A stretch of 64,000 nucleotides of DNA from an uncultured Lachnospiraceae bacterium (GTDB lineage: Bacteria > Bacillota > Clostridia > Lachnospirales > Lachnospiraceae), in the NCBI GenBank assembly GCA_900542015.1, contig UQLY01000003.1, positions 124,001 through 188,000 on the forward strand, written 5' to 3'. Below are positions 8,292 through 15,918 of this stretch, in pieces (the first letter of the stretch is position 1; every line of letters begins with the position of its first letter). A program made the translations under genes and the position numbers. The notes beneath the pieces were generated by a model that was given only the letters and a program-made list of their open reading frames with translations, did no database searches and was not told where the DNA came from.

Positions 8292-8873
8292 TCAATCTGA
8301 TATAAAAACATAAAGCAGATTATCTCTTTTATATACAATTTTATAATAAGTATAATCACCTACCCTATCTTTAATTTCCTCCATCTCGTCTCCCGTTCTT
8401 GAAACTATTACCTCGGCATTCCCCATAACATCCATAATATTTGAAAAATTTTTTGCATCCTTAAGCCCCAGATAATTCAAATATTCATCTTCACACTCTT
8501 CATAAAATACAAGGTATAATGGTTTGCTATTGGTATCCCAATCTGAGCATATAAACCAATAAGGCTTATTTTTTGAATATATAACCGGAAAAGGTAATAT
8601 TGATAACATCTTTTCCGTTTTACTCCCCGTCACTTCTTCAATCTCATTTATTGTCATATTTAAATAATCCTTTATTTCGGAATTTGACGGTAAAATAAAA
8701 GAATTTGCTTCCTCCGCTATCTCCTTCGGAAGCCCATTAAGAGTTATTTCTAATTCGTTATTTAAAATAGCAGAATCGGCGGCTTCCATTATATTTGTTC
8801 TCTGATATTCCACTTCCCCAATACTTAGCATTGAATATAATAATAAACATATTTTTAAAATGTATATTTTCAC
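8292..8873 (-). CDS. secreted or anchored hypothetical protein of the RHS-associated array
   Basis: I start this gene at the GTG at 8873 because a textbook GGAGGAG lies seven bases before it; the ATG-started longer frame (8933) has none. The 193-residue product begins VKIYILKICLLLYSML, a short signal-like hydrophobic segment. The rest contains a PYWFICSDWDT and KPLYLVFYEECEDEYLNYLG stretch and ends YTYYKIVYKRDNLLYVFISD. I do not recognise a domain. It has no lipobox and no paralogue in the array. It lies 102 bases after the 253-aa lipoprotein gene, probably in the same transcript. Confidence 0.6.
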   Translation of the reverse strand: MKIYILKICLLLYSMLSIGEVEYQRTNIMEAADSAILNNELEITLNGLPKEIAEEANSFILPSNSEIKDYLNMTINEIEEVTGSKTEKMLSILPFPVIYSKNKPYWFICSDWDTNSKPLYLVFYEECEDEYLNYLGLKDAKNFSNIMDVMGNAEVIVSRTGDEMEEIKDRVGDYTYYKIVYKRDNLLYVFISD

Positions 8874-8975
8874 TCTTTCTCCTCCAAAAGATCGTGGTTC
8901 TCCGTCTGGTCCTATTCCAAACAATTCATCCAATTCTCCATTTTTGCCCCGATTTTGTTCTTGCCATAAAATGTT

Positions 8976-9737
8976 TTATTTTAATAAATCATCATATGTC
9001 AAAGCAGATGGTGCCGCTTCCATCATATCAAACAGATATGCCGTTTCTTCTTCCCACTCTTCTTTACTTACAACCTTAGTTCCAATCAAGTATTGCATAG
9101 TACCTTCATCGTTATTTTCATCATAAATTCTGCCAATACTGTAATACTTTTCCTCTATTAACTCTCCGTTTTCATCATATTCATAATATGAATAACTTGT
9201 ATCTGTATGGGAATCAATAGCATAGGTTTTGCCGTTACCTATGGGCTTTTCCTGGATTCGGGTTCTTAGCCACACTTCAAAACTTTCCTTCTGCTCATTA
9301 TATTTAATAATAAGTGTTTCCGCTGTAATAAAAATGCAAAATTCTTTTTTCCCGTCCCCATCCATATCAACAATATAAAAATAATCGTAACCACTATCTA
9401 ACTCACTATAATAAACTGTTTTCTTTTCTCCCGATTCTATGTAATTGATAATCGGAATCTCATCGTTTAAAAACTGCAATAACAGATTCTTATCAGCATC
9501 TGTCGAATTATAAATGTGCTTATCCCTTGGTGTAAACTCTGTAATTTCATTTTTCTGTTCCTGTCCCTCTGTAATATCACTTCTCTTGTTTAAATAAAAA
9601 CAACCATTTTCTATTTGAAAAGAGTCCCATTTTATTGCATAATCATTCGCAACAACCTCATTTTTTCCACACCCTAAAAGTAAGAATATCATGGCACATA
9701 AACACATCCATAAAGTTAGTTTCGATTTAACTTTCAT
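8976..9737 (-). CDS. array lipoprotein with D-x-D-G-D-G loop
   Basis: 253 residues with a lipoprotein signal ending LLLGC. The middle reads YFYIVDMDGDGKKEFCIFI, an FG-GAP/EF-hand-like calcium loop placed in a pair of beta strands, then LIIKYNEQKESFEVW, the same layout as the family A proteins of the array (DMDxDG - x - ELC - then a KYDxxxDxxxLW strand). Beyond this the sequence differs, so it may be a distant member. Its first 33 codons and about 115 bases upstream are almost identical to the start of the 312-aa lipoprotein at 14709-15647, which indicates that promoter plus signal peptide were swapped between unrelated mature domains. Confidence 0.72.
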   Translation of the reverse strand: MKVKSKLTLWMCLCAMIFLLLGCGKNEVVANDYAIKWDSFQIENGCFYLNKRSDITEGQEQKNEITEFTPRDKHIYNSTDADKNLLLQFLNDEIPIINYIESGEKKTVYYSELDSGYDYFYIVDMDGDGKKEFCIFITAETLIIKYNEQKESFEVWLRTRIQEKPIGNGKTYAIDSHTDTSYSYYEYDENGELIEEKYYSIGRIYDENNDEGTMQYLIGTKVVSKEEWEEETAYLFDMMEAAPSALTYDDLLK

Positions 9738-9852
9738 TTCAATCTTTTTACCTTCCTAAATACTCTAAAATGCTCCCCGCTTCATGAAATTAGTTGTTTT
9801 TTCGTCCTTATTATAAATTATACTTGCATCATAATTGCATATTTTTTATATG
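9638..9852 (-). repeat. dispersed repeat carrying promoter and signal peptide, copy 1
   Basis: About 215 bases almost identical to 15548-15767. It includes the leader with a TATAAT-like -10 (complement of 9817-9822), the ribosome binding site and the codons for the lipoprotein signal MKVKSKL...LLGC. The two genes behind it are otherwise unrelated. Confidence 0.65.
9817..9822 (-). promoter_or_regulatory. possible -10 element of the 253-aa lipoprotein gene
   Basis: TATAAT on the minus strand, conserved in both copies of the dispersed repeat. No good -35 hexamer is seen 16-18 bases upstream. If real, it gives part of the array its own promoter. Confidence 0.3.
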
Positions 9853-9857
9853 AACTT

Positions 9858-11261
9858 TTATTTTAGTTTAATAACCCCCATCATATCCAAGGTCTCCTCT
9901 TCATCTGTTTTAGCATAAACAACAACATAGGGTCCTTTAATATCCCCAATATAATCAAAAACCGGTTCTAATTTTTGTTTTCCGTTTAAGCCAATCAGAC
10001 CATATTTTTTTACACACATTTCTTTGTCTGCATAAATATATGCCGGAATAATATCATTTTCGGAATCATAGCTACAACTGCTAATAATAAATTGGGACGC
10101 AGCGCCATCAAAAACGATATTTCCCTGCTCATCTATGACACTATAATAATCCTTTGATACAAAGGCAAGTCCATCATGAAACTCGCCCACATAATTCGTC
10201 AGCCCTTCAACACTGTCATATGCCGCATAGTCTATTACTATCTGGTTCTGAAAATCAATATATGCCCACATATCCGTTTCGCCATCATAGTTACAAATTT
10301 TAACTGCCGCCTTTCCCTCGCTGAAATTTCCTGCATCATCATATTGTAACTCTATTTTTACATCTCCTTTTTGATCAACAAACCCCCATTTCTCATTTTG
10401 CATAACAGCGGCATAGCCTTCTTGAAAATCTTTTATCTCATCATAAACGCATTCCACGATCATATTCCCGTTTTCATTCACAAATCCCCATTTATCCCCT
10501 TTTCTTACTGCCGCATATCCCTCTTGCAAATCATGTATTTCTTCATAATCGTAGCCAGCCAGCAATTCCCCGTTCTGATCAATCACTCCCCACTTTCCGT
10601 TTTTCTCTACCGCAGTCAATCCTCCTACAAATGCCTTGACATTATCATATTGGCACGGAATAATCATTTCTCCTTTTAAATCAATAAATCCCCACAGCCC
10701 ATCTTTTTTAACAGGGCTTACTTCTTCCTGAAAGCGGCGGGTATCTTCATATATTTCTTCCCATACCGCCTGTCCGCTTTCATCAATGTAAAAAGCCTTT
10801 CCATCTTTTTCGACACTTGCAATGCCATAATTAAAATCGGAAATATAGTCATATTCAAACGGAACCACCAGTTCTCCCATTTCGTTAAATACCCCATATT
10901 TCCCATTGTCATTTATTGCAATAATCATATTATTTTCTGAAAAGGATAGGTTTTGATACGCTCCGGGATCTATGATCCATTCTCCTGAAAAGTTGTTTTT
11001 TTCATTGGTATTTTGAGTCTCTTGCTCAGATCCTTCTGCATCGCCGCAGCTACACATTCCTATGCAAATAAAAGTCAGCATATATCTGTACTCGTCTCCC
11101 TCTCCTCTCTGGCTGATTTTCAATTCCCCTTTTCCCCATACCGTAATCATCGTATTCCCCATGCTTTCTAAAACCGATATTGGAACAATGTTTTCTTTTT
11201 GGCATCCTGTACATAAAATACAGCATAGTAACATGGGTATTAGAATACTTTTTATTCTCAT
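9858..11261 (-). CDS. WG-repeat lipoprotein
   Basis: 467 residues from the ATG at 11261, which follows GGAGG and opens with a lipoprotein signal ending CCILCTGC; the longer frame to 11288 adds only a tail without a signal. From about residue 75 it consists of roughly eight WG-type repeats of about 45 residues, with the recurrent pattern W-G-F-I/V-D/N-x-x-G-x-x-I/V-x-x-x-Y-D, for example GLWGFIDLKGEMIIPCQYD and DKWGFVNENGNMIVECVYD. WG repeats form beta-rich binding scaffolds of unknown ligand and occur near secreted toxin and phage-related loci. It sits inside the array following the RHS gene, 24 bases or so from the next coding region. Confidence 0.8.
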   Translation of the reverse strand: MRIKSILIPMLLCCILCTGCQKENIVPISVLESMGNTMITVWGKGELKISQRGEGDEYRYMLTFICIGMCSCGDAEGSEQETQNTNEKNNFSGEWIIDPGAYQNLSFSENNMIIAINDNGKYGVFNEMGELVVPFEYDYISDFNYGIASVEKDGKAFYIDESGQAVWEEIYEDTRRFQEEVSPVKKDGLWGFIDLKGEMIIPCQYDNVKAFVGGLTAVEKNGKWGVIDQNGELLAGYDYEEIHDLQEGYAAVRKGDKWGFVNENGNMIVECVYDEIKDFQEGYAAVMQNEKWGFVDQKGDVKIELQYDDAGNFSEGKAAVKICNYDGETDMWAYIDFQNQIVIDYAAYDSVEGLTNYVGEFHDGLAFVSKDYYSVIDEQGNIVFDGAASQFIISSCSYDSENDIIPAYIYADKEMCVKKYGLIGLNGKQKLEPVFDYIGDIKGPYVVVYAKTDEEETLDMMGVIKLK

Positions 11262-11311
11262 ATCCTTAGTCCTCCCCCAAAATAGCATACCGGCTGTATA
11301 TTTTTTACCTT

Positions 11312-12304
11312 CTATTCTCCAAATAATTCTTCATAAGTATAAGTCACGTTTTCAATCTCCTGTGCTGCCAATTGTTCCGCCTGATAAAAGTCCTTTGTCA
11401 ATTCGTCAAATTGTTCCTCCGTGACTCTAAAGTAAGGCGACATTTCGCCATAAATATAATATCTCTGTCTCTCTATTTCTTCTGCCATTTCAAGTTGTAA
11501 ACTTTCATCGGAATAATAAGGCAGCGTCATTAAGTATGCTACTTCATCCTGTTTTGTACTTTCATTATAAAATCCTCTGATCCAAAAGGTAACAGAACAT
11601 ACTTCTTCTCCATTTTCATTCAACTTATATAGCGCGCTACCCGAACCATTTTCCCAACAAATACTCCTGCTTCCGTTTAAAGAATAATAAGATACCCCCA
11701 GATTCTTCCATAAAATAAAGCGATCCTGATTGATTTCATATTTAAATATAAAAATAAATCTCTTATCTGATATACACAATTCCGGCATACTATCTTCATC
11801 CATGTCGAAAAAATAATAATCATACAAATGCTTATCATATATCAGCTCATCTGCACTATCATTAAGTACTTTCATTGGGGTAAAATCACTTAAATATAGT
11901 TCTTCTCCTGTTTCAGGATTAAAAAATCTTACTTCATTTTCAACAAGTTTTTTAAATTTTTCTTTATAAAAATTATATTGCGTTAAATCACCCTTTTCAA
12001 ACGCGCTGTACCATTCAATCCCGGCGTAAGCATTTTTTAAAAACTCATATGCTTCCTGATCTGCAAAGGACATTTTGTCATAGGAGAAATCCAAAAAACC
12101 GTTGTAAACTCTATTCGCGGGTGATTCCTTGTTTTCCACATTTGTTATCGGCTCCTTGGCAATGGTTTCATTCCATGCAGTAGACCTCAATTTTATTTCA
12201 ACAGGATCTATTTCCCCACAGCCTGTCATAGTGCTTATAATAAATATGGCGAGTATTAAAAATTTAAGAGCTATCTTATTTGTCATATTTGCATATTTTT
12301 TCAT
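11312..12304 (-). CDS. array family A lipoprotein (330 aa)
   Basis: Lipoprotein signal ends TMTGC. The mature protein follows the family A plan: a helical block AYEFLKNAYAGIEWYSAFEKGD with a conserved E-W-x-x-x-F-E-K-G, then YYFFDMDEDSMPELCIS (the calcium-like loop; here DEDS replaces DxDG), a strand with FIFKYEINQDRFILWKN, the G-S-R-S turn, and a C-terminal FRVTEEQFDELTKDFYQAE helix ending TYTYEELFGE. It is closest to the neighbour upstream, only nine bases away, with which it shares the last 40 residues nearly unchanged. Function unknown; candidates are binding of, or protection from, the RHS-delivered effector. Confidence 0.72.
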   Translation of the reverse strand: MKKYANMTNKIALKFLILAIFIISTMTGCGEIDPVEIKLRSTAWNETIAKEPITNVENKESPANRVYNGFLDFSYDKMSFADQEAYEFLKNAYAGIEWYSAFEKGDLTQYNFYKEKFKKLVENEVRFFNPETGEELYLSDFTPMKVLNDSADELIYDKHLYDYYFFDMDEDSMPELCISDKRFIFIFKYEINQDRFILWKNLGVSYYSLNGSRSICWENGSGSALYKLNENGEEVCSVTFWIRGFYNESTKQDEVAYLMTLPYYSDESLQLEMAEEIERQRYYIYGEMSPYFRVTEEQFDELTKDFYQAEQLAAQEIENVTYTYEELFGE

Positions 12305-12313
12305 TTTAACTTT

Positions 12314-13516
12314 TTATTCCCCAAATAATTCATCATAAGTATAAGTTACCTTTTCAATTTCCTGCTCTGCTAATTGCTTTGCCTGGTAAAATTCCTCCGT
12401 CAATTCATTATATTGCTCTTCTGTTACTCTAAAATAATAAGTTCCCGTATCTGCATCGACATATCCGTACTGTTTCATTTCATCAGTTATTTCAATCTGC
12501 TTATCTTCCTCTTCATATTCCGGCAGCAATACAAAATATGCTATCTGTGTTTCTTCTTCCTCTTCCTTTCCATACGAGCGTTCTTCAAAGCTTACGCTAT
12601 AAATTATTCTTCCATATTCATCTAATTTATAAAATGTTTGGCTTGTTTCGAATCTGTCATACAATACGGTCCTGCTCCCCATAAGAGAAAAGTAGGAGTT
12701 TTCCATATAATTCGTCCACAAAAGAACCCTATCCTGTTCACTGTCATATTTAAAAATGAGAAGAAATCTCATATCTTTTAAACACAATTCGGGATAGCCA
12801 TCCTGATCCATATCAAAAAAATAAAATTTAAGTTCCGGGAAATCACTATAATCCTCCGTACCTAAATAGTCTTTCAAAAATAGGTTCTTTCCCGTCCTCG
12901 GATTATAATAGTTACGTTTATTGTCCACCAGTCCTCTAAATATCTCCTTATAAGAATCGTATGAACCTACATTACCCCTCTCAAATTCACTGCTCCATTC
13001 CATATCCGAATAGGCTTCCTTTATATCGGTATATACGTCCTCGTTTACAAAATTATCTTCAAAATACGGGAAACAGAAAAAACTTATAAAACGCCTTCCT
13101 CTGGGCAAATTCCCATCATCTTTTATGACATTTGGCCAAATTTCTTTTACGGTTTTATTTCCATATAGATCCACCCGGACCTGATCCCCTTCTACAAATG
13201 TAGTATCTGCCGCCCGGATGGTTGGAGGTGTCGTATCTTCCACGATAACCGGCACCGCAATTTCCCTTCCTTCATACCTTATTACCGCCTGATATTCCCC
13301 GACTGCCATAGGATCTATTTTTGACGTGTCCAGTTCTGCATCAGAAACAACTTTATCCTGTTCCCGACCTTCAACACTAATATAATCCAATATATTTGTT
13401 GAAACAGATTCTCCTAATTCAATTTTTACATCCTTTATAGAGATATCTAATTCTCCACACCCATATAGCATGATGGATAGTATTATAATCTCCAGGAATA
13501 TCACCATTTTTTTCAT
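12314..13516 (-). CDS. array family A lipoprotein with N-terminal Ig-like domain (400 aa)
   Basis: Started at the ATG at 13516, where GAGGGAT gives a binding site; the lipobox is MLYGC. After the anchor comes a bacterial Ig-like beta domain (about 25-105) with MAVGEYQAVIRYEGREIAVPV and the closing VEDTTPPTI typical of surface Ig repeats. The family A core follows: SDMEWSSEFERGN, FYFFDMDQDGYPELCLKDMR, FLLIFKYDSEQDRVLLWTN, the G-S-R-T turn, and YYFRVTEEQYNELTEEF, ending TYTYDELFGE. Compared with the 461-aa relative at 15919 it lacks part of the second Ig-like segment (the VIKDDG/NVIINDEEIG junction marks the place). Same transcript as its neighbours. Confidence 0.74.
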   Translation of the reverse strand: MKKMVIFLEIIILSIMLYGCGELDISIKDVKIELGESVSTNILDYISVEGREQDKVVSDAELDTSKIDPMAVGEYQAVIRYEGREIAVPVIVEDTTPPTIRAADTTFVEGDQVRVDLYGNKTVKEIWPNVIKDDGNLPRGRRFISFFCFPYFEDNFVNEDVYTDIKEAYSDMEWSSEFERGNVGSYDSYKEIFRGLVDNKRNYYNPRTGKNLFLKDYLGTEDYSDFPELKFYFFDMDQDGYPELCLKDMRFLLIFKYDSEQDRVLLWTNYMENSYFSLMGSRTVLYDRFETSQTFYKLDEYGRIIYSVSFEERSYGKEEEEETQIAYFVLLPEYEEEDKQIEITDEMKQYGYVDADTGTYYFRVTEEQYNELTEEFYQAKQLAEQEIEKVTYTYDELFGE

Positions 13517-13599
13517 GTTTTTATCCCTCATCTTTTGTTGCGTCTACTGATTGCAAATAAGAAATCCCTGTTTGAACAAGTCCTTTTTGTATCCTTTAC

Positions 13600-14082
13600 T
13601 CAGTTATCCTTATCAACCTTTTTAAAATATATTTCTCCGCAATACTCATCATCATACAATAAAGGCTCTGTTTCTCCCCAATAAGTATAAATATCTTCTC
13701 CCTCGCGTCTGAAACTTAAAAGAACACAATTTCCTTTACAATTTAGCCCAATGTTATGATCCTGTAAATATTCTTCAAAAACCAGACTGATCCACTCATT
13801 ATCCCCATATACTTTTGCTCTTGCCCGAACCATTGTCGTCTGTCCATCCTGATAAAGATCCGCATAATATTCTCCCTTCTCTTCATAAATTCTTATTTCA
13901 TAATCCATTACCATAGGCGGATCGGATGCTCCTTCAGAAAACTCATAATATCCAATCCATGAATCTAAATTTTCTTTACTTTGTGACTTATCTTTACAAA
14001 AAACAATAAGCGCAATGGTCTGAATTACAATTATCAATATAAATAAAAAATATATCAGTTGTCTTTTCGTTTTACTATTCAT
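13600..14082 (-). CDS. membrane-anchored small protein of the RHS-associated array
   Basis: 160 residues with one N-terminal membrane segment (about 9-29) and a compact outside domain: SWIGYYEFSEGASDPPMVMDYEIRIYEEKGEYYADLYQDGQT, then a strand-rich part with LVFEEYLQDHNIG and CVLLSFRREGEDIYTYWGE. The W-x-G-x-Y-E-F...Y-Y-A-D-x-x-x-D-G-x-Q arrangement reminds me of a small lipocalin-like domain of unknown function common in Firmicutes (DUF5991-like), but I cannot confirm it. Two free cysteines in the outside part (CKGNC) could form a disulfide. It starts five bases after the stop of the next gene upstream. Confidence 0.65.
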   Translation of the reverse strand: MNSKTKRQLIYFLFILIIVIQTIALIVFCKDKSQSKENLDSWIGYYEFSEGASDPPMVMDYEIRIYEEKGEYYADLYQDGQTTMVRARAKVYGDNEWISLVFEEYLQDHNIGLNCKGNCVLLSFRREGEDIYTYWGETEPLLYDDEYCGEIYFKKVDKDN

Positions 14083-14086
14083 ACTC

Positions 14087-14722
14087 TTAATAATCCTGAC
14101 CTCCTAAAAAATGTCCATCTTCTGTCTGCAAATAAACATACTCAATTTTATGATCTCCGGTATCATATACTTCCGCTACCAGTTGGACCTGCCCCCAGCC
14201 ATTTAATTCGACTGTTTTGATCTGTTCCTCCGCTACAACAAAATGTCGGCTATAGGTTTTCAGATTATATACTTTAAATGTATAATTTCCATTACGCTCC
14301 CCCTTTTCAGTCTTTGTATTATAATAACTGACTCCCTCTGTTTTATATACAATCTCTGCTTCTATTTCATTTCCATTCTTAAAAATAAGTTTTATTGTTC
14401 CACTATTTCCCGACTCATCACTAAAATGACATTCCGCTGTCCCTTCCTTCACTTCTCCTACCAAATCCGATACATAATCGGAATTATTATAAAAAAGGTC
14501 ACGTGAATCTGGCTGTGCGATTGCTCCTGTTGCAAACTTTCCATTTAAATGCCCGTCCGTTATTTCCGTAATCAGAAAGGATGACTTTTCATAAGCCTCT
14601 CCGCCCTCCCAATCATCTACAACCCATATTTTATTTATATATTCCGCATAATCCTTCTGATAATTGCATCCGGATAAAAAACAACACATATAAAACAATA
14701 TAAAAATTTTAATCTTCTTCAT
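14087..14722 (-). CDS. array family D lipoprotein (211 aa)
   Basis: Starts at the ATG at 14722, giving a signal MKKIKIFILFYMCCFLSGC with lipobox FLSGC; the longer frame overlaps the upstream stop by more and adds residues before the signal. The body is one beta-rich domain: KIWVVDDWEGG, then an ITEITDGHLNGKFATGAI strand pair, GEVKEGTAECHFSDESGNSG, and a C-terminal GWGQVQLVAEVYDTGDHKIEYVYLQTEDG. The same blocks occur in the neighbouring 312-aa lipoprotein (IDGGYIEGKVTEGG, GEVKNGIAKCHFQNDYGNEG, SWGNVKLVVGRFDT), so these are paralogues. Function unknown. Confidence 0.7.
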   Translation of the reverse strand: MKKIKIFILFYMCCFLSGCNYQKDYAEYINKIWVVDDWEGGEAYEKSSFLITEITDGHLNGKFATGAIAQPDSRDLFYNNSDYVSDLVGEVKEGTAECHFSDESGNSGTIKLIFKNGNEIEAEIVYKTEGVSYYNTKTEKGERNGNYTFKVYNLKTYSRHFVVAEEQIKTVELNGWGQVQLVAEVYDTGDHKIEYVYLQTEDGHFLGGQDY

Positions 14723-15647
14723 ATACCAATTCCCCGTCACTAAATAACCCGTCTTCCTTCTGTAAGAAAACCCACTCGGCGTCCTCTATATCATCTGCGT
14801 CAAATCTTTCAATCAAACGAACATCCAATAGTCCATCCCCATTGATATCTTCCACATATCCCTCTTCAATCCACGCCCCGGTGCGAAAAGGAGCTTGAAA
14901 TCGATATAAAATATCTTCCTCCTCATTTGTTAAATAAGCCACACCATAAAAAGCTCTTGTTGTATCAAATCTTCCTACTACTAATTTAACATTCCCCCAT
15001 GAATTTATATTTGTTTTCACTTCTGAAATAACCGTTACAGTATCCTTCTTATCCTCCAGATTATACGGTTTATAAATACTTCCCGCTTTTATTTCTTCTA
15101 TTTTCTCAGGATTGTTTAATTTTATATAGGTTAAAGTTACCTGTATTTCACCTTCATTATTAAATACTAATTCCAGTTCTCCTTCATTCCCATAATCATT
15201 TTGAAAATGACACTTCGCAATACCATTCTTTACTTCTCCCGAAAATCGCGGAGCACCATCCCCAGGCTCAATTCTCCCTCCCTCTGTAACTTTGCCTTCA
15301 ATATAACCTCCGTCAATATTTGAAATATAAAAAGAAATAGTATCATCATATGAAACGCCTAAATCTGTGCCTTTCCAACTTTCCGGTATCCATATCTTAT
15401 ACAAATAGGGCTCATAATCAAATTCATCTTTTCTCTCAATCTGCTCTTCTTCATTATCAATACTAATCATATTGGCAGAAATTCTATTTTTAAGAGGCAA
15501 TCCTTTCTCCGATCCTGTCAAATTTTTAGGTATCAATATTTTATATAAATAATCATCCACAACAACCTCACTTTTTTCACACCCTAAAAGTATGACTATC
15601 ATGGCACATAAACACATCCCTAAAATTAGTTTTGATTTAACTTTCAT
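14709..15647 (-). CDS. array family D lipoprotein with duplicated segment (312 aa)
   Basis: Lipobox ILLGC. After the anchor the sequence YLYKILIPKNLTGSEKGLPL is repeated in changed form as YLYKIWIPESWKGTDLGVSY, so the N-terminal strand of the family D domain was duplicated, probably by unequal recombination. The domain itself follows, and a C-terminal addition carries YVEDINGDGLLDVRLIE, an FG-GAP/EF-hand-like loop like those elsewhere in the array. The first 33 codons and leader are almost the same as those of the 253-aa lipoprotein at 8976. The 3' end overlaps the start of the next gene by 14 bases. Confidence 0.7.
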   Translation of the reverse strand: MKVKSKLILGMCLCAMIVILLGCEKSEVVVDDYLYKILIPKNLTGSEKGLPLKNRISANMISIDNEEEQIERKDEFDYEPYLYKIWIPESWKGTDLGVSYDDTISFYISNIDGGYIEGKVTEGGRIEPGDGAPRFSGEVKNGIAKCHFQNDYGNEGELELVFNNEGEIQVTLTYIKLNNPEKIEEIKAGSIYKPYNLEDKKDTVTVISEVKTNINSWGNVKLVVGRFDTTRAFYGVAYLTNEEEDILYRFQAPFRTGAWIEEGYVEDINGDGLLDVRLIERFDADDIEDAEWVFLQKEDGLFSDGELVYEED

Positions 15648-15767
15648 TTTAATCTCTTACCTTCCTAAATATTCTAAAATGCTCCCTGCATCATGAAATT
15701 AGTTGTTTTTTTGTCTTTATTATAAATTATACCTGCATCATAATTGCATATTTTTTCATTTTAACTT
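15548..15767 (-). repeat. dispersed repeat carrying promoter and signal peptide, copy 2
   Basis: Partner of 9638-9852. A TATAAT-like -10 is present as the complement of 15726-15731. The upstream edge of this copy reads MKKYAIM and stop, a broken copy of the first codons of the 330-aa family A gene (MKKYANM), showing from which junction the repeat was made. Confidence 0.65.
15726..15731 (-). promoter_or_regulatory. possible -10 element of the 312-aa lipoprotein gene
   Basis: TATAAT on the minus strand in the second copy of the dispersed repeat; matches 9817-9822. The -35 region is poor, so this is only a candidate. Confidence 0.3.
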
Positions 15768-15795
15768 TTTATTTTCCAAATAATTTGTCATAGAA
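15745..15795 (-). pseudogene. junction remnant of two family A genes
   Basis: The minus strand reads FYDKLFGK, stop, a short AAAAGTTAAA spacer, then ATG and MKKYAIM followed by a stop after a few codons. The intact pair at 12304/12314 has exactly this order: YDELFGE, stop, the same spacer, MKKYANM. So the boundary of a family A gene pair survives here while both genes are gone. Bases 15796-15918 show nothing further. Confidence 0.5.
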
Positions 15796-15918
15796 TCATT
15801 TCAACCGGTGGTTTTTCATTTATATCCTTTTCCATAAAACAAAGCAATCCTAATCGGTTTCTAAATTATACTCTTTCGCTGATATTATTCTTTTTCCTTT
15901 TTATAAATTAAACCAATA

